In this document: piece after piece, positions 1 through 10,100 of the stretch
Layout of the letters: every line of letters begins with the position of its first letter
How positions within the stretch are numbered: the stretch's first letter is position 1
Assembly: GCA_001464765.1 (NCBI GenBank)
Contig: LNDV01000034.1
Span: 1,092,671-1,156,670 of the forward strand
Reading direction: 5' to 3'
DNA: 64,000 bases
DNA from: Betaproteobacteria bacterium Ga0077526
GTDB taxonomy: Bacteria; Pseudomonadota; Gammaproteobacteria; Burkholderiales; Ga0077523
Program-made: the position numbers and the translations under genes
Notes under the pieces: generated by a model
What the model saw: only the letters and a program-made list of their open reading frames with translations
What the model was told of the DNA's origin: nothing
The model's database searches: none

Positions 1-1038
1 GCCGGCCGGCGTGAGGTCCACGCCGATGCAGTTGGGGGTGGTCTTGCTGCTGCCGCAGCCCACGTCGAGGCCGCGTCCCACGCAAACCTCTTCGATGGCG
101 CGAATCTCGGGGTGCAGGAACTGGGCGCAGTACCCGTCGCGCTGGATGTGCGCCTGTACGGCCTCGAGGAACTGTGCGGCGCGCGCCCTGGTGGTGTGAT
201 CCTCGCGCACGCGCGCCTGTCCCCGCGCGGCGATCGTCTTCACCAGTTCCGGCCGGTTCAGATAGAACACCAGCTTTTCCTCGAACTCGCGGATCGACGA
301 AAACGTCACGCAGTCGACGCCATCGGTGAAGCCCTGCGGGATCACGATGTCGAGTTCCTGCGTGAACAGCATCGCGCCCGCCGCCAGGATCTCCCAGAAC
401 CGCGCCGTGTCGTAACCGGCGCCGGCGACGCTCACCGAGATCTGGCTGCGTCGCAGGAGCTGGCGGTACAGCGGTGTGTCGATGGCCGTGGCTTTCGGCT
501 GCGCGGTGCTGTAGGCGCGTTCGTTCGTCGTGCCGGAAACGATGGCCGGGCTCTGGAGGTTCTTCAGCCGCTGGTGGATCGAGTGCCGCAGCGGATTGGT
601 GTGCATGTTCGCGAGGAAGGTCACCTGCAGGTCGCGGTTCACCGTCTCGTTCGTGAAGTACCGCTCCTCCGCCGCGAACGGCAGCGGGAAGACGAACTGC
701 GCGGCTGCATCACGGAAGGCGCGTCCCAGCTCGCGCTTGAACACGAGCTTGTAGCGGATGTTGTTGGTGACCGTGAACTCCTGCAGGTCGGCACCGTCCA
801 CGAACACCTTGCGCGGGTTCTTCACGTCCTGCACGAGATGGGTACGGACGCCGCCGTTGCTCCCCACGACGATCAGATCGGCCGATTCGGCAATGTCCCG
901 CACCTCCGCGTCCGCGGCGACGCGCCCGCGATTGGCGTTCTGGGTCGTGATCACCTCGTGCCCGAGCGCATCGAGACCCTCGATGAGCGAAGCGGTGAGG
1001 TAGTCGTACATCGGGGCGTTCACGTACAGGATCTTCAT
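1..1038 (-). CDS. Glycosyltransferase-methyltransferase fusion (C-terminus beyond window)
   Basis: Reading the minus strand from the ATG at 1038 gives an open frame with no stop down to base 1 (346 codons), so the gene runs off the left edge. It begins MKILYVNAPMYDYLTASLIE and has the look of a CgeB-like/GT-B glycosyltransferase: the N-terminal Rossmann-type half is followed near residues 200-260 by the segment around SVSVAGAGYDTARFWEILAA, typical of the donor-sugar half. The last visible residues contain GLDVGCGSSKTTPNCIGVDL, a SAM-binding motif I, so a methyltransferase domain starts where the window ends. It lies 82 bp downstream of a separate methyltransferase in a co-directional cluster with the giant TPR glycosyltransferase. 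The frame, start and motif are seen; the acceptor is unknown. No strong ribosome-binding site is visible. Confidence 0.8.
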   Translation of the reverse strand, partial: MKILYVNAPMYDYLTASLIEGLDALGHEVITTQNANRGRVAADAEVRDIAESADLIVVGSNGGVRTHLVQDVKNPRKVFVDGADLQEFTVTNNIRYKLVFKRELGRAFRDAAAQFVFPLPFAAEERYFTNETVNRDLQVTFLANMHTNPLRHSIHQRLKNLQSPAIVSGTTNERAYSTAQPKATAIDTPLYRQLLRRSQISVSVAGAGYDTARFWEILAAGAMLFTQELDIVIPQGFTDGVDCVTFSSIREFEEKLVFYLNRPELVKTIAARGQARVREDHTTRARAAQFLEAVQAHIQRDGYCAQFLHPEIRAIEEVCVGRGLDVGCGSSKTTPNCIGVDLTPAG

Positions 1039-1120
1039 CGGGCGATTCCCAGGGGCAGTCTGATCGATGAGTGCGAGGCCGCTCCGTCAGGGAGGCAACG
1101 CAGGGAACGACAGGTCACGG

Positions 1121-1765
1121 TCATGCGGCCACCTTGCTCGCAGCCGGCTGCGGATTCATCGCCCGCTCCAGCAGTCCGAGATCGGCATACATCGGGCGGA
1201 CGGCGGCGAAGGCCCAGAGGTCATACGCGGGGCCCGGTTTCACGGCGACCGTGCCGAAGCCGGCAGTGACGAGCTTGCGTCCGAGCGTCTGCTTCGTGAA
1301 TCCGGTGCGGTGGGCCATGTAGGTGCGTCCGCGCTCGATCCACCAGTCGTGACCGAACAGGATGTCCAGCGCCGAGATGGGCGGGCCGTCCTCGCCGTTC
1401 ATCCGGGTGCGCATCAGGACCGCGTCGGGATTGCCGTCGGCAATCACACGTGCCACGGCCTGCATGTCGGGCAGCGTGATGAGGGCGAAGCCCTCGGGTC
1501 GCAGCACGCGGCGGAACTCCTTCAGCGCGACCGGGACTTCGTAGGCGTAGAGATGCTCCAGGTTGTGCGAGGACCAGATGGCATCGCAGCTTCCGTCGCC
1601 CACCATGTGCAGATCGGTGAGCGATGCCACGACATCGGGTTCGACGCCGGGATCGATGTCCAGCCGCACTTCGCGCCAGCCCGGCTCGCGGAAGAACGAG
1701 GGCAGCTTGTCGGGCAGGCGCGGACCGCAGCCCACGTGCAGGACGGTACGTTGGGGCGTGCTCAT
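1121..1765 (-). CDS. SAM-dependent methyltransferase (class I)
   Basis: A 214-residue protein starting MSTPQRTVLHVGCGPRLPDK. The motif HVGCGP near residue 10 is motif I of class I methyltransferases; VRLDIDPGVEPDVV supplies the acidic residue of motif II, and AIWSSHNLEHLYAYE followed by EFRRVLRPEG is the hallmark of the Methyltransf_11 group. The start is fixed by an ATGA overlap with the stop of the upstream TPR-glycosyltransferase gene, so the two are translationally coupled. The frame stays open upstream to 2647, but that part lies inside the TPR gene and is not coding. Its likely job is to methylate a sugar or lipid made by the neighbouring glycosyltransferases; this is inferred from context only. 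Confidence 0.88.
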   Translation of the reverse strand: MSTPQRTVLHVGCGPRLPDKLPSFFREPGWREVRLDIDPGVEPDVVASLTDLHMVGDGSCDAIWSSHNLEHLYAYEVPVALKEFRRVLRPEGFALITLPDMQAVARVIADGNPDAVLMRTRMNGEDGPPISALDILFGHDWWIERGRTYMAHRTGFTKQTLGRKLVTAGFGTVAVKPGPAYDLWAFAAVRPMYADLGLLERAMNPQPAASKVAA

Positions 1766-4700
1766 GCGACCTCCGCGACTTCGGCTGCCTGCGGCACGGC
1801 AACGCCGGCCAGGGCGGCACGCACATCGGCGATGACGGGCTTCCACGCGCCGGGTTCCGCCTGACGGAACAGCCGCGTCGACGGGTACCACGCCGTGGCG
1901 TTGCCGGACATCCAGCGCCAGTCCGCCGCGTAGTGCAGCAGGACCCAGGTGGGTCGACCCAGGGCGGCCGCCAGGTGCGCGGTCGAGGTGTCGCTGCTGA
2001 GGATCAGATCCAACTCGTTCATGATGGCTGCGGTGTCCGTGAAGTCCCTCACGTCGGCGGCGATGTCCACGATGCGGCCGCCGGGGCGCAGCCGTTCGAG
2101 ATCCGTCCGGCCGTCGCCCTGCTGCAGCACGTGCCACTCGATGCCGGGCAAGCTGAACAGCGGCAGGAGCGGGTCTAGCCGGGGAGAGCGCACACGGTCG
2201 TTGCGCACGTTGGGGTTGCCGGCCCACACGAGACCCACGCGCAGAGCGTCGGCACGGGCGCCGACTCGCGGACGCCAGCGTGCAGCGGCTTCCGCGGGGA
2301 CCGACAGGTACGGCAGCGTCGCGGGGAATTCGTCGCGACCGATGCCCAGCCTTGCCGGCACGGACAGCAGCGGCGCATGCAAGTCGAATGGCGGGAGCGT
2401 TTCGCCGGCGTCGAACACGGCTTCCACGCCGGGCAGAGTGCCCGCCAGCGACTTCAGACCCGATTGCAGTTCGAGGATCACGCGGGCGCCCTGACGTGCG
2501 AGCAGCGGCACGAAGCGCAGGAACTGCAGCGTGTCGCCGTAGCCTTGCTCCCAGTACAGGAGGACGCGCTTGCCGCGCACGTCCCCGCCGTTCCAGGTGG
2601 GTTGGGGGTAAGGACGCGGACGCAGGTCCGGCTTGGCGAGCCGCCACTCGTACTCGCGGAAGCCCTCGCCGAACTCACCCAGCGTCAGCAGTGCGGTCGC
2701 GAGGTTGTAGTGGGCGTGCGTTTCCTGCGGACGGGTCTCGAGGATGCGCCGGTAGCAACGGATGGCTTCGGCCACCTGACGCGCGCGCTGGAGCGCGACG
2801 CCGAGGTTGTAGTGCGTCTCGGGCGGGCAGTCGGGCAGCTGCAGCGCGCGCTGATAGCACTGCGCGGCTTCCTCGAAGCGTTCGAGATCGTTGAGCGCGT
2901 TTCCCAGGTGACCCCACGCTTCCGCGAAGTCCGGCTTCGCCGCGATCGCGCGCCGCGCCATTGTCTCGGCCTCGGCGAGCTCGTTCAGCTCGCGATGCAC
3001 ATCCGACAGCAGGCTGAGCGATGTGGCGTGATTGCGATGCCGGCGGATGACTTCCGAATACGCGGCCTTCGCCTTGTCGAGCTGCTTGCGGTGGCGATGG
3101 AGGTTGCCCAGGTTGAACCAGGCGTCCGTGTAGTCCGGGAGGATCGACAGCGCCTGGCGATAGGCGCGTTCCGCTGCGGGCGCGTCCTCGAGATTGCGTT
3201 CCACCACGCCGAGCAGACACCACGCATCGGGCCGTTCGGGCGCTTTCGCGAGGCTTTCGCGGACGGCCTGCCGCGCGAGCCGGTACTGGCCGCGCTGGTA
3301 GAGGTCGAAGGCCTCGGAGAGCAGCATCGGCAGCGGTTCTTCCGCGTCGTGTCCCTTGCTGCCTGCCTTGCGGCGAACGGGTTCCAGTTCGAACTGTTCG
3401 GTGAGGGCCGCCTCGACGCGCGGGACGACACTGCCCCAGTCCGCAAAGACGCTCTGCCGGAACAGCCGGACACCCGGATACCACGGCGTCGACTCGCCCA
3501 GTCCCCAGCGCCAGTCGGAGGCGTAGTGGAGCAGCACCCAGGTGTTGCAGCCGAGGGCCGCGGCGAGATGCGCGGTCGAGGTATCCGAGCTGATGACGAG
3601 ATCCAGCTCGCTCATGATGGCGGCGGTGTCCGCGAAGTCGCGCACTTCGGCACCGAGATCCAGCACGTTCTTCCGTGCAGGGAGGGCGGCGAGATCCCGT
3701 CGCCCGTCGCCCTGCTGCAGCAGCACCCACTGCACGTCCTTGTGCTCCAGCAGCGGCAGCAGCGGCGTGAGGCGGGGCGAGCGAAGGCGGTCGTTCTTCA
3801 CGTTCGGGTTGCCGGCCCACACCACACCGACCCGCGGACCCGACGCGCGGCCGAGCCGCTTGCGCCAGTGGTCCCGCAGTTCAGATGAAGCGTACAGATA
3901 CGGGCGTGCCGCGGGCAGCGTGGCTTCATCGAGCCCGAGCACCAGCGGCAGCGAGAGCAGGGACTGCCAGACATCGAAGGGCGGCGGCGGGGCCGGCGCT
4001 TCGGTGACTTCGACCACACCTGCCATGCCTTCCACGAAGCGCTTCAGCCCGGGCTGCACTTCCAGCACGACCTGCCCGCCGGCGGCGACGACCATCGGCA
4101 CGAAGCGCAGGTACTGAAGGACGTCGCCGTAGCCCTGTTCCCAGTGGAGAAAGATGCGGCGGCCTTCGAGCAGTTCGCCCTGCCAGCGCGGCTGCGGATA
4201 CTCCCGCGGCGGCGGCTGCTTGCGGCGGTGGCGCCACTCGTACTCGGCGAAGCCTTCGCGCAGACGGCCGATCATCAGCAGCGCCAGCGCCTTGTCCCAG
4301 TGGACATCGACGTCGTTCGGGTCGAGCGCCTCGCCCTGAGCGAGAACCTCGAGCTGATCTTCCGGACGGCCGGCCGCGGACAGTGCTGCGGCCAGGTTCG
4401 ACACGGCGGTCCGGCTCTTCGGTGCGAGCCGCACGGCTTCGCGATAGAGCGGCAGCGACTCGTCGATCCGGTCCTGCTCTCGCAGCAGGTTGGCGTAGTT
4501 GCCGATGAGATCCGAGAAGTCGGGCTTCAACCCCAGACCGCGGCGATAGGCGCTGCCGGCCATGTCGAAACGCTTCTGCCGGCGCAGTGCCACGGCATAG
4601 AGATTCCAGGCGTCCGGGCGGTCGCAGCCCGCTTCGAGCGCGGCTTCGGTGAGCTTCGTCGCCTCGGCGGTGTCGTCGCGGTCGAGTGCCTCGATGGCGC

Positions 4701-6903
4701 CGCGCAGCGTGGCGTCCTCGCGAGCACGCCGGTCCAGTTCCGTGCGTGTCGGCGGTGCGATATCCAGCAGCCGCGCTTCCCAGTCCCGCACGAAACCGGT
4801 CGTGTCGAACAGCGGGGTGGTGCCGCGCAGCGCCGTGAGTCGTTCGCGCAGCGCCTTGCGGCGCTTCGCATCGCGTGCGAGCTCCACCGCGAGGCGCACG
4901 TAGTTGTCGATGTCCGCGGTGATCAGTTCCGGCATGCCGACCGCGCGCAGCAGACTGGCGCCCACACGGGTCGCGAACGCGCTGCCGGGGCAGGTGATCG
5001 CAGGGAGCCCGGCCCACAGCGCGTCGCTCATCGTCGTGTGCGCGTTGTAGGCGAGGGTGTCGAGGAAGAGATCGGCCAGCGCGTGCCGGGCGAGATGCTC
5101 CGACTTCCGCTGCCTCGGCGCGAACACGAGACGCTGCGGATCCACACCCGCGGCACGTGCCGTGGCGCGCAGGTTGTCGCGGGCGGCGGGATAGCCGTCG
5201 ATCAGCCACAGCACGCTGCCGGGGACCGCCTTGAGGATGCGCATCCAGGCATCGAACGCCCGGGGCTCGATCTTGTAGTGCGCGCAGAAGCTGCAGAACA
5301 CGACGGCATTGGCCGGCAGCCCGGCGCTCTCGCGCGTGAGCGTCTGCGGGTCGATCGCCTGCTCGTCGTCGTTCACCTGGTAGCAGTGCGGCATGTAGAT
5401 CAGCCGCTCGCTGTAGTGGTGAGCCTGATCCGGCGGCACCACCGAGGCGTCGACGAGCGCGTAGTCGATGAAGCTCGCCCCCATGCTGCCCGGGTATCCG
5501 AGCCAGGCCACCTGCACCGGAGCGGGCCGGTAGGCGAGGATCGCCGTGCGGGCTTCGCGCGTGTAGCCCTTCAGGTCCACGAGCACGTCGATCTCGTCCT
5601 CGAGGATGCGGGCTGCCGCCTCGCGGTCCGACAAGTTCGCGAGGTCGACGAAGTGCTCGACCTCGGCGCGGATGCGCGCGCGGTAGTCCGAGCCGTCTTC
5701 GGGGCCGTACGAGTAGGCGAAGACCTCGAAGCGGCCGCGATCGTGCCGCTTGAACATCCCGAGCATGAGGTGCGCGGTCGCGTGGTCGTGGAAGTCCGCC
5801 GACAGGTAACCCACGCGGACCCGCGCGTGCGGGCCCTTGCGGCCGTGGGTGGTGTACGGGCGGATGCCGCGGCTGACGAACGCCGCGAAGCGCTTCGCGA
5901 TCGTGAGCTGCTGCCCTTCGTCGATTGCGCCAGGGAAGGCGGTGAACGGGAAGGGCAGCGCGGGATAGCTCTCGCCGCCGATGCCCGCGACGGCGGGCGC
6001 GAGCAGGTTGGTGTCGAGTTCTTCGTAGCCGCGCCAGTCGCAGAGCTTCTGCTTCAGCGCAAAGGCATAGACATACGCGCTCGGGTCCGTCGCGTAGTCA
6101 GGTGCGGCTCGCTGGAGATAGACGAGCGCCTCCTCTACGCGTTCGGCGCGGGCCAGTGCGGTGCCGAGGTTGACCCAGAGGGCGCGTTCGGTGAGACCGA
6201 GCTTCTCGGCTTCGAGCAGCACGGTCAGCGCGGAAGAGTTCTGTCCGATGCGGAGCCGGTTGAGCCCCAGGTGGAACTTCACGACGGTGTTGTCCGGCAT
6301 CAGCGCGTCGAGACGCTGGTAGAGCACGGCGAGGGCGCGGTAATCGCCCCGCTGTTCGAGGATCTGGGCGCCTTCGAGAAGGAAACCCGCGTGCTGGAGC
6401 CCGTTGGGCAGCGACGCCTGGAAGACGTCGAAGGCTTTGTCCCATTCGCCCGCCTCGCGCAGCGTGCGCAGGCGCGCGGCCTGGCGTTCCGGGTCCGAGG
6501 GGTCGAGGGAAGCGAGACGGGCGGCCGCTCGGGCCGCGAGATCGTGGCGACCGGCTCCCGGCGCGACCTTGAGGAGCTGTTCGAGGGCGCCGGTATGGTT
6601 CTCGGATCGGTCGATGGCCTCGCGGTAGGCCTCGACGGCCTCGCCGGGATCGCCGCCTTCCAGCAGGGCGTTGCCCAGGTTGAACCAGACGTCGGCGTGT
6701 CCGGCATGGGTGACGAGCGCCCGGCGATAGCACCCGGCCGCGACCTTGGGGCTGCCCAGCGCGCGCTCGGCGATGCCCAGGAGGAACCATGTTTCGCCAT
6801 CGGTCGGATGGTCGGCGATCCTCGCGCGGGCGGCCTGTGCCGCCGCGAGATGGTCCTTGCGCTCGAGCGCCGCGAAGATCTGCTTGACCCCGGTGTCCTG
6901 CAC
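1762..6903 (-). CDS. Giant TPR protein with one OGT-like and two GT9-like glycosyltransferase domains
   Basis: A 1,713-residue protein beginning with a GTG codon (MQDTGVKQIFAALERKD). TPR repeats fill about residues 1-280. A domain of the O-GlcNAc transferase/SPINDLY family (GT41) covers about 355-735, with VRVGYLSADFHDHATAHLM, the LGYPGSMGASFIDY segment and LFLDTLAYNAHTTMSDALW. More TPRs precede two copies of a GT9-like (heptosyltransferase-type) domain at about 900-1170 and 1430-1700; each copy has WEQGYGDxLQ(Y/F)LRF, GLVWAGNPNV or its variant, and SSDTSTAHLAAALG. Bacterial OGT-like enzymes of this type modify proteins or surface glycans in the cytoplasm. It overlaps the methyltransferase stop-to-start and follows the giant repeat protein on the same strand by 211 bp. 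The substrate is unknown; the neighbouring Ser/Thr-rich protein is the obvious candidate. No in-frame ATG near the N-terminus competes with the GTG. Confidence 0.9.
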   Translation of the reverse strand: MQDTGVKQIFAALERKDHLAAAQAARARIADHPTDGETWFLLGIAERALGSPKVAAGCYRRALVTHAGHADVWFNLGNALLEGGDPGEAVEAYREAIDRSENHTGALEQLLKVAPGAGRHDLAARAAARLASLDPSDPERQAARLRTLREAGEWDKAFDVFQASLPNGLQHAGFLLEGAQILEQRGDYRALAVLYQRLDALMPDNTVVKFHLGLNRLRIGQNSSALTVLLEAEKLGLTERALWVNLGTALARAERVEEALVYLQRAAPDYATDPSAYVYAFALKQKLCDWRGYEELDTNLLAPAVAGIGGESYPALPFPFTAFPGAIDEGQQLTIAKRFAAFVSRGIRPYTTHGRKGPHARVRVGYLSADFHDHATAHLMLGMFKRHDRGRFEVFAYSYGPEDGSDYRARIRAEVEHFVDLANLSDREAAARILEDEIDVLVDLKGYTREARTAILAYRPAPVQVAWLGYPGSMGASFIDYALVDASVVPPDQAHHYSERLIYMPHCYQVNDDEQAIDPQTLTRESAGLPANAVVFCSFCAHYKIEPRAFDAWMRILKAVPGSVLWLIDGYPAARDNLRATARAAGVDPQRLVFAPRQRKSEHLARHALADLFLDTLAYNAHTTMSDALWAGLPAITCPGSAFATRVGASLLRAVGMPELITADIDNYVRLAVELARDAKRRKALRERLTALRGTTPLFDTTGFVRDWEARLLDIAPPTRTELDRRAREDATLRGAIEALDRDDTAEATKLTEAALEAGCDRPDAWNLYAVALRRQKRFDMAGSAYRRGLGLKPDFSDLIGNYANLLREQDRIDESLPLYREAVRLAPKSRTAVSNLAAALSAAGRPEDQLEVLAQGEALDPNDVDVHWDKALALLMIGRLREGFAEYEWRHRRKQPPPREYPQPRWQGELLEGRRIFLHWEQGYGDVLQYLRFVPMVVAAGGQVVLEVQPGLKRFVEGMAGVVEVTEAPAPPPPFDVWQSLLSLPLVLGLDEATLPAARPYLYASSELRDHWRKRLGRASGPRVGVVWAGNPNVKNDRLRSPRLTPLLPLLEHKDVQWVLLQQGDGRRDLAALPARKNVLDLGAEVRDFADTAAIMSELDLVISSDTSTAHLAAALGCNTWVLLHYASDWRWGLGESTPWYPGVRLFRQSVFADWGSVVPRVEAALTEQFELEPVRRKAGSKGHDAEEPLPMLLSEAFDLYQRGQYRLARQAVRESLAKAPERPDAWCLLGVVERNLEDAPAAERAYRQALSILPDYTDAWFNLGNLHRHRKQLDKAKAAYSEVIRRHRNHATSLSLLSDVHRELNELAEAETMARRAIAAKPDFAEAWGHLGNALNDLERFEEAAQCYQRALQLPDCPPETHYNLGVALQRARQVAEAIRCYRRILETRPQETHAHYNLATALLTLGEFGEGFREYEWRLAKPDLRPRPYPQPTWNGGDVRGKRVLLYWEQGYGDTLQFLRFVPLLARQGARVILELQSGLKSLAGTLPGVEAVFDAGETLPPFDLHAPLLSVPARLGIGRDEFPATLPYLSVPAEAAARWRPRVGARADALRVGLVWAGNPNVRNDRVRSPRLDPLLPLFSLPGIEWHVLQQGDGRTDLERLRPGGRIVDIAADVRDFTDTAAIMNELDLILSSDTSTAHLAAALGRPTWVLLHYAADWRWMSGNATAWYPSTRLFRQAEPGAWKPVIADVRAALAGVAVPQAAEVAEVA

Positions 6904-7076
6904 GTCCTGGCCGTCCTTGCTCGGAAGAGGGATAAGGACGTGGGCCGACGACGGACTACCGGTTCGGCAAAGTGCACACGCCCGCGCGGGCAGACTCCGG
7001 AAGGAGCCACCCCAGGCCTATTACGGCCATGGCGGGCGTGGGTTTAGGGAAGGTCTGCCGGGAGGGCGGACTCGCT

Positions 7077-7110
7077 CCGGGGTCCTGGCCTGTTTCGGCC
7101 CGGACCCCGG
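7077..7110 (-). terminator. Long stem-loop just after the giant gene
   Basis: Nine base pairs (CCGGGGTCC with GGACCCCGG), one mismatch, then four more pairs (GGCC/GGCC) around a 6-nt loop, beginning 5 nt past the stop codon of the giant repeat gene. There is no T-run immediately after it, so it is a strong RNA hairpin that may stabilise the message or cause partial termination before the glycosyltransferase gene, rather than a textbook terminator. Confidence 0.55.
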
Positions 7111-7114
7111 GTCG

Positions 7115-10100
7115 CTACCAGCGGATGTCGTCGCTGTTGAGGCCGTTCACCCCGATCCCGGCCAGGTTGACCCGCATGTCGGTGATGCCGTTGCCATCGG
7201 TATCCACTTCCAGCACCCCGGCCGTCCGGACGATGGCCTGGGCTGTTCCGCCGTTGGCGTACGTGGTGGCGTCGGTGACCAGGGCGCCGGTGCCGCTCGT
7301 GATCGCGTTGAGGTCGATCCTGTCCCCGGCGCCGGCTCCGGCGGCGAAGTTGTTGATCGTGTCGATCGCGGTTCCGAAGGAGTCGGCCGTGTTCGAGAAG
7401 ATGAAGACGTCGTTGCCGCCGCCGGCCGTGTAGGTGTCGGCGCCTCCGCCGCCCGTCACACTGACGCCCACCGTGCCGCTGAAGACGAAGGTGTCGGCGC
7501 CGGAGGTCCCCACGACCGTCTCGACGTTGGAGACGTTGACCGCGCCGGAACTCATCATCACCACCCGGTCGCCGCCACTCGCGGTACCCACCACCGATTC
7601 GACGCCGCTCACGGAGATCGTGCCGTTCTCCAGCATGAACACCCGGTCCGTCTTCGCGGTCGAGCCGATCACTGTCTCGATCTCGGACACCGACACGAAG
7701 TTGGACATCATCCGCACCGTGTCCGCGTTGGCGGTCGTGCCGATCACCGTGTCGACCAGCTTCACCGCGAGGATGTCGCCGCTCTGGAGCACCACCACGT
7801 CGGTGGTGGCGTTGGTGCCCGTCACCGTCTCGATCTCGCTGACGGCCATGGTGTCCGCCGCGATCATCGTGACGGCGTCTGTTCCGGCGGAGCCGCGGAT
7901 CGTCTCGATATCGGAGACCTTGAGGACCAGGGACGCGCCGAGCATGTCGACGATGTCCGTGCCCGAGGAACCTACCACCGTCTCGACCGCCGACACCGCG
8001 TACGTGTCCGCCGCCAGGAGACGCACGACTTCGTTGCTCTTCACCGTACCGAGGACCGACTCGATCTCGGAGACTGACACCGACCCGGAGCCGCGCAGTT
8101 GCAGCACGTCCGTGCCGGCGGACCCGATCACGCTCTCCACCAGGGTTGCCGCCAGGGTCCCGGCGCCGAGCATGCTCACGACGTTGGTGCCGGAACCGCC
8201 CGTGACCGTTTCGATGCTGCTGATGGCCAGGGTGCCGGCCGACTGCAGTGTCACTGTATCGGTGCCGGTGGTACCCAGCACCGTATCTACCAGCGACACG
8301 GCGATGGTGTCCGCTTCCAAGAGCTGGATCACGTCACCCGATCCCGTGGTGCCGCGTGCCGTCTCGATGTTGCTAACCGCGATGGTTTCGCTGGTCATGA
8401 AGCGGATCGCGTCGGCGTTGCCCGAGGTGCCCACGACCGTCTCGATCTCCGAGACCGCCATCAGCACCGCGTTCATCATCACCGCCACGTCCGTGCCGGC
8501 GTTGCCCACCAGGGTCTCAATGCCGGAGACCGACACCGTGCCGGCCGCCAGAAGCTTGAACTGGTCTGCCGTCCCCGACGTACCGATCAGGGTTTCCACG
8601 GCGCTCACCGCGACATCCACGTTGCTGCCGTAGAACCGGACCACGTCCGTGGTGCCCGTGGTGCCGATCACTGTCTCCACCGCGGACACGCCGAGGAATC
8701 CGCCGCTCAGCATCCGGACCACGTCGTCTGTCGTCGTGGACGCCGTGCCGATCACTGTCTCGACGTTCGACACCGAGAGGTTGCCGGCGCCGAGCATGCT
8801 CACCACATCCCCGGAGGCCGTGGAGCCGATCACAGTCTGCAGCAGGCTCACGGCGATCGGACCGGACTGGAGCATCGTCAGAACGTCCGTGGCCTGGGCG
8901 CCGACGATGGTGTCGGTGCCGCCGCCGGCGGAGTAGACGATGCCGCCCGTGCCCGCGAGGCGGACGACATCCGAACCGGCGCCGCCCAGCACGGTTTCGA
9001 CTGCGGACACCAGCATGCTGGTGCTGCCCGTATCGAGGATCCGTGCTACATCCGTTGTACCGGTCGTGCCGATCACCGTCTCGATCCGGCTTACGCCCAA
9101 GGTGCCGCCGGACAGCATGTGGACGACGTCGTTGGTCGTGGTCGAGGTGGAACCGATCACCGTCTCGACCGCGCTCAGCGACAGGGTGCCTGCCGCGAGG
9201 GCGGCGACCACATCGGTGGTGGCGGTCGAACCGATCACCACTTCGATGTTGCTCACGCGAAGCGGCGAGGTGCCCGTGCTTGCGGCCAGCATCGTGACCG
9301 TATCCGCACCGGAGACGCCCACCACGGTCTCCACGCCGGAGACCGCGAGAGTCGCGTTACCCAGCAGGATCGCCGTGTCGGCGCCGGCACTGCCGACCAC
9401 CGTCTCGATGCGGCTGACCGAGATTGTCTCGGCGGCGATCAGGCGGATCGCATCCGCGCTGCCCGCCGTACCGATGACGCTCTCGACCTCGTTGACTGCG
9501 TAGGTTCCGCCGCCCAGGAGGGTGATGACGTCGCTCGTCGCACCGTCCGCCACGCCGACGACTGTGTCGACGTTGCTCACCGACAGAGCGCCGGCCGCCA
9601 TCATCTGGACGACGTTGCCGCCGCCCGTGGTGCCGATGACCGTCTCCACACCCGAGACCGACAGCAGACCGGTCGCCAGCATCGTGGCCGCGTCGGATAC
9701 GCCGGAAGTGCCGAGCAGAGTTTCGATCCCGGACACCGCGATCGTCGCGTTCGTCCCGAGGAGAGACACCACCTCACGACCGCTCGTGCCGATCACCGTC
9801 TCGATCGCGCTGACGGACACGCGGTCGTCTTCCAGCATCCGCAGCACGTCGGTCGTACCCGTCGTGCCGACGATCGACTCGACCGCACCCACGGCGATGG
9901 TGCCGCCGGCCATCATCACAACCGTGTCGGTCGAAGAACCGCCCAGCACGGTGTCGAGGGCCGATACGGAGATGGTGCCGCCACCCAGGAGTCGGAGGAC
10001 GTCACCGGTATTCGTGGTACCGACCACCGTCTCGATGTTGGAAGCCGCTACGCTGCTGCCGTTCAGCACCGTGACCGAGTCGCCCGAGGCTGTCGTGCCG

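Noticed and set aside
112..1269. 385-codon plus-strand frame
   Set aside because: Antisense of the glycosyltransferase at 1-1038, which has clear motifs and good codon use.
1768..2647. N-terminal extension of the small methyltransferase
   Set aside because: Overlaps the TPR gene in another frame and is Arg/Pro-rich; the ATGA overlap defines the start.
4144..7047. 967-codon plus-strand frame
   Set aside because: Antisense of the TPR-glycosyltransferase gene; translation shows no domain.
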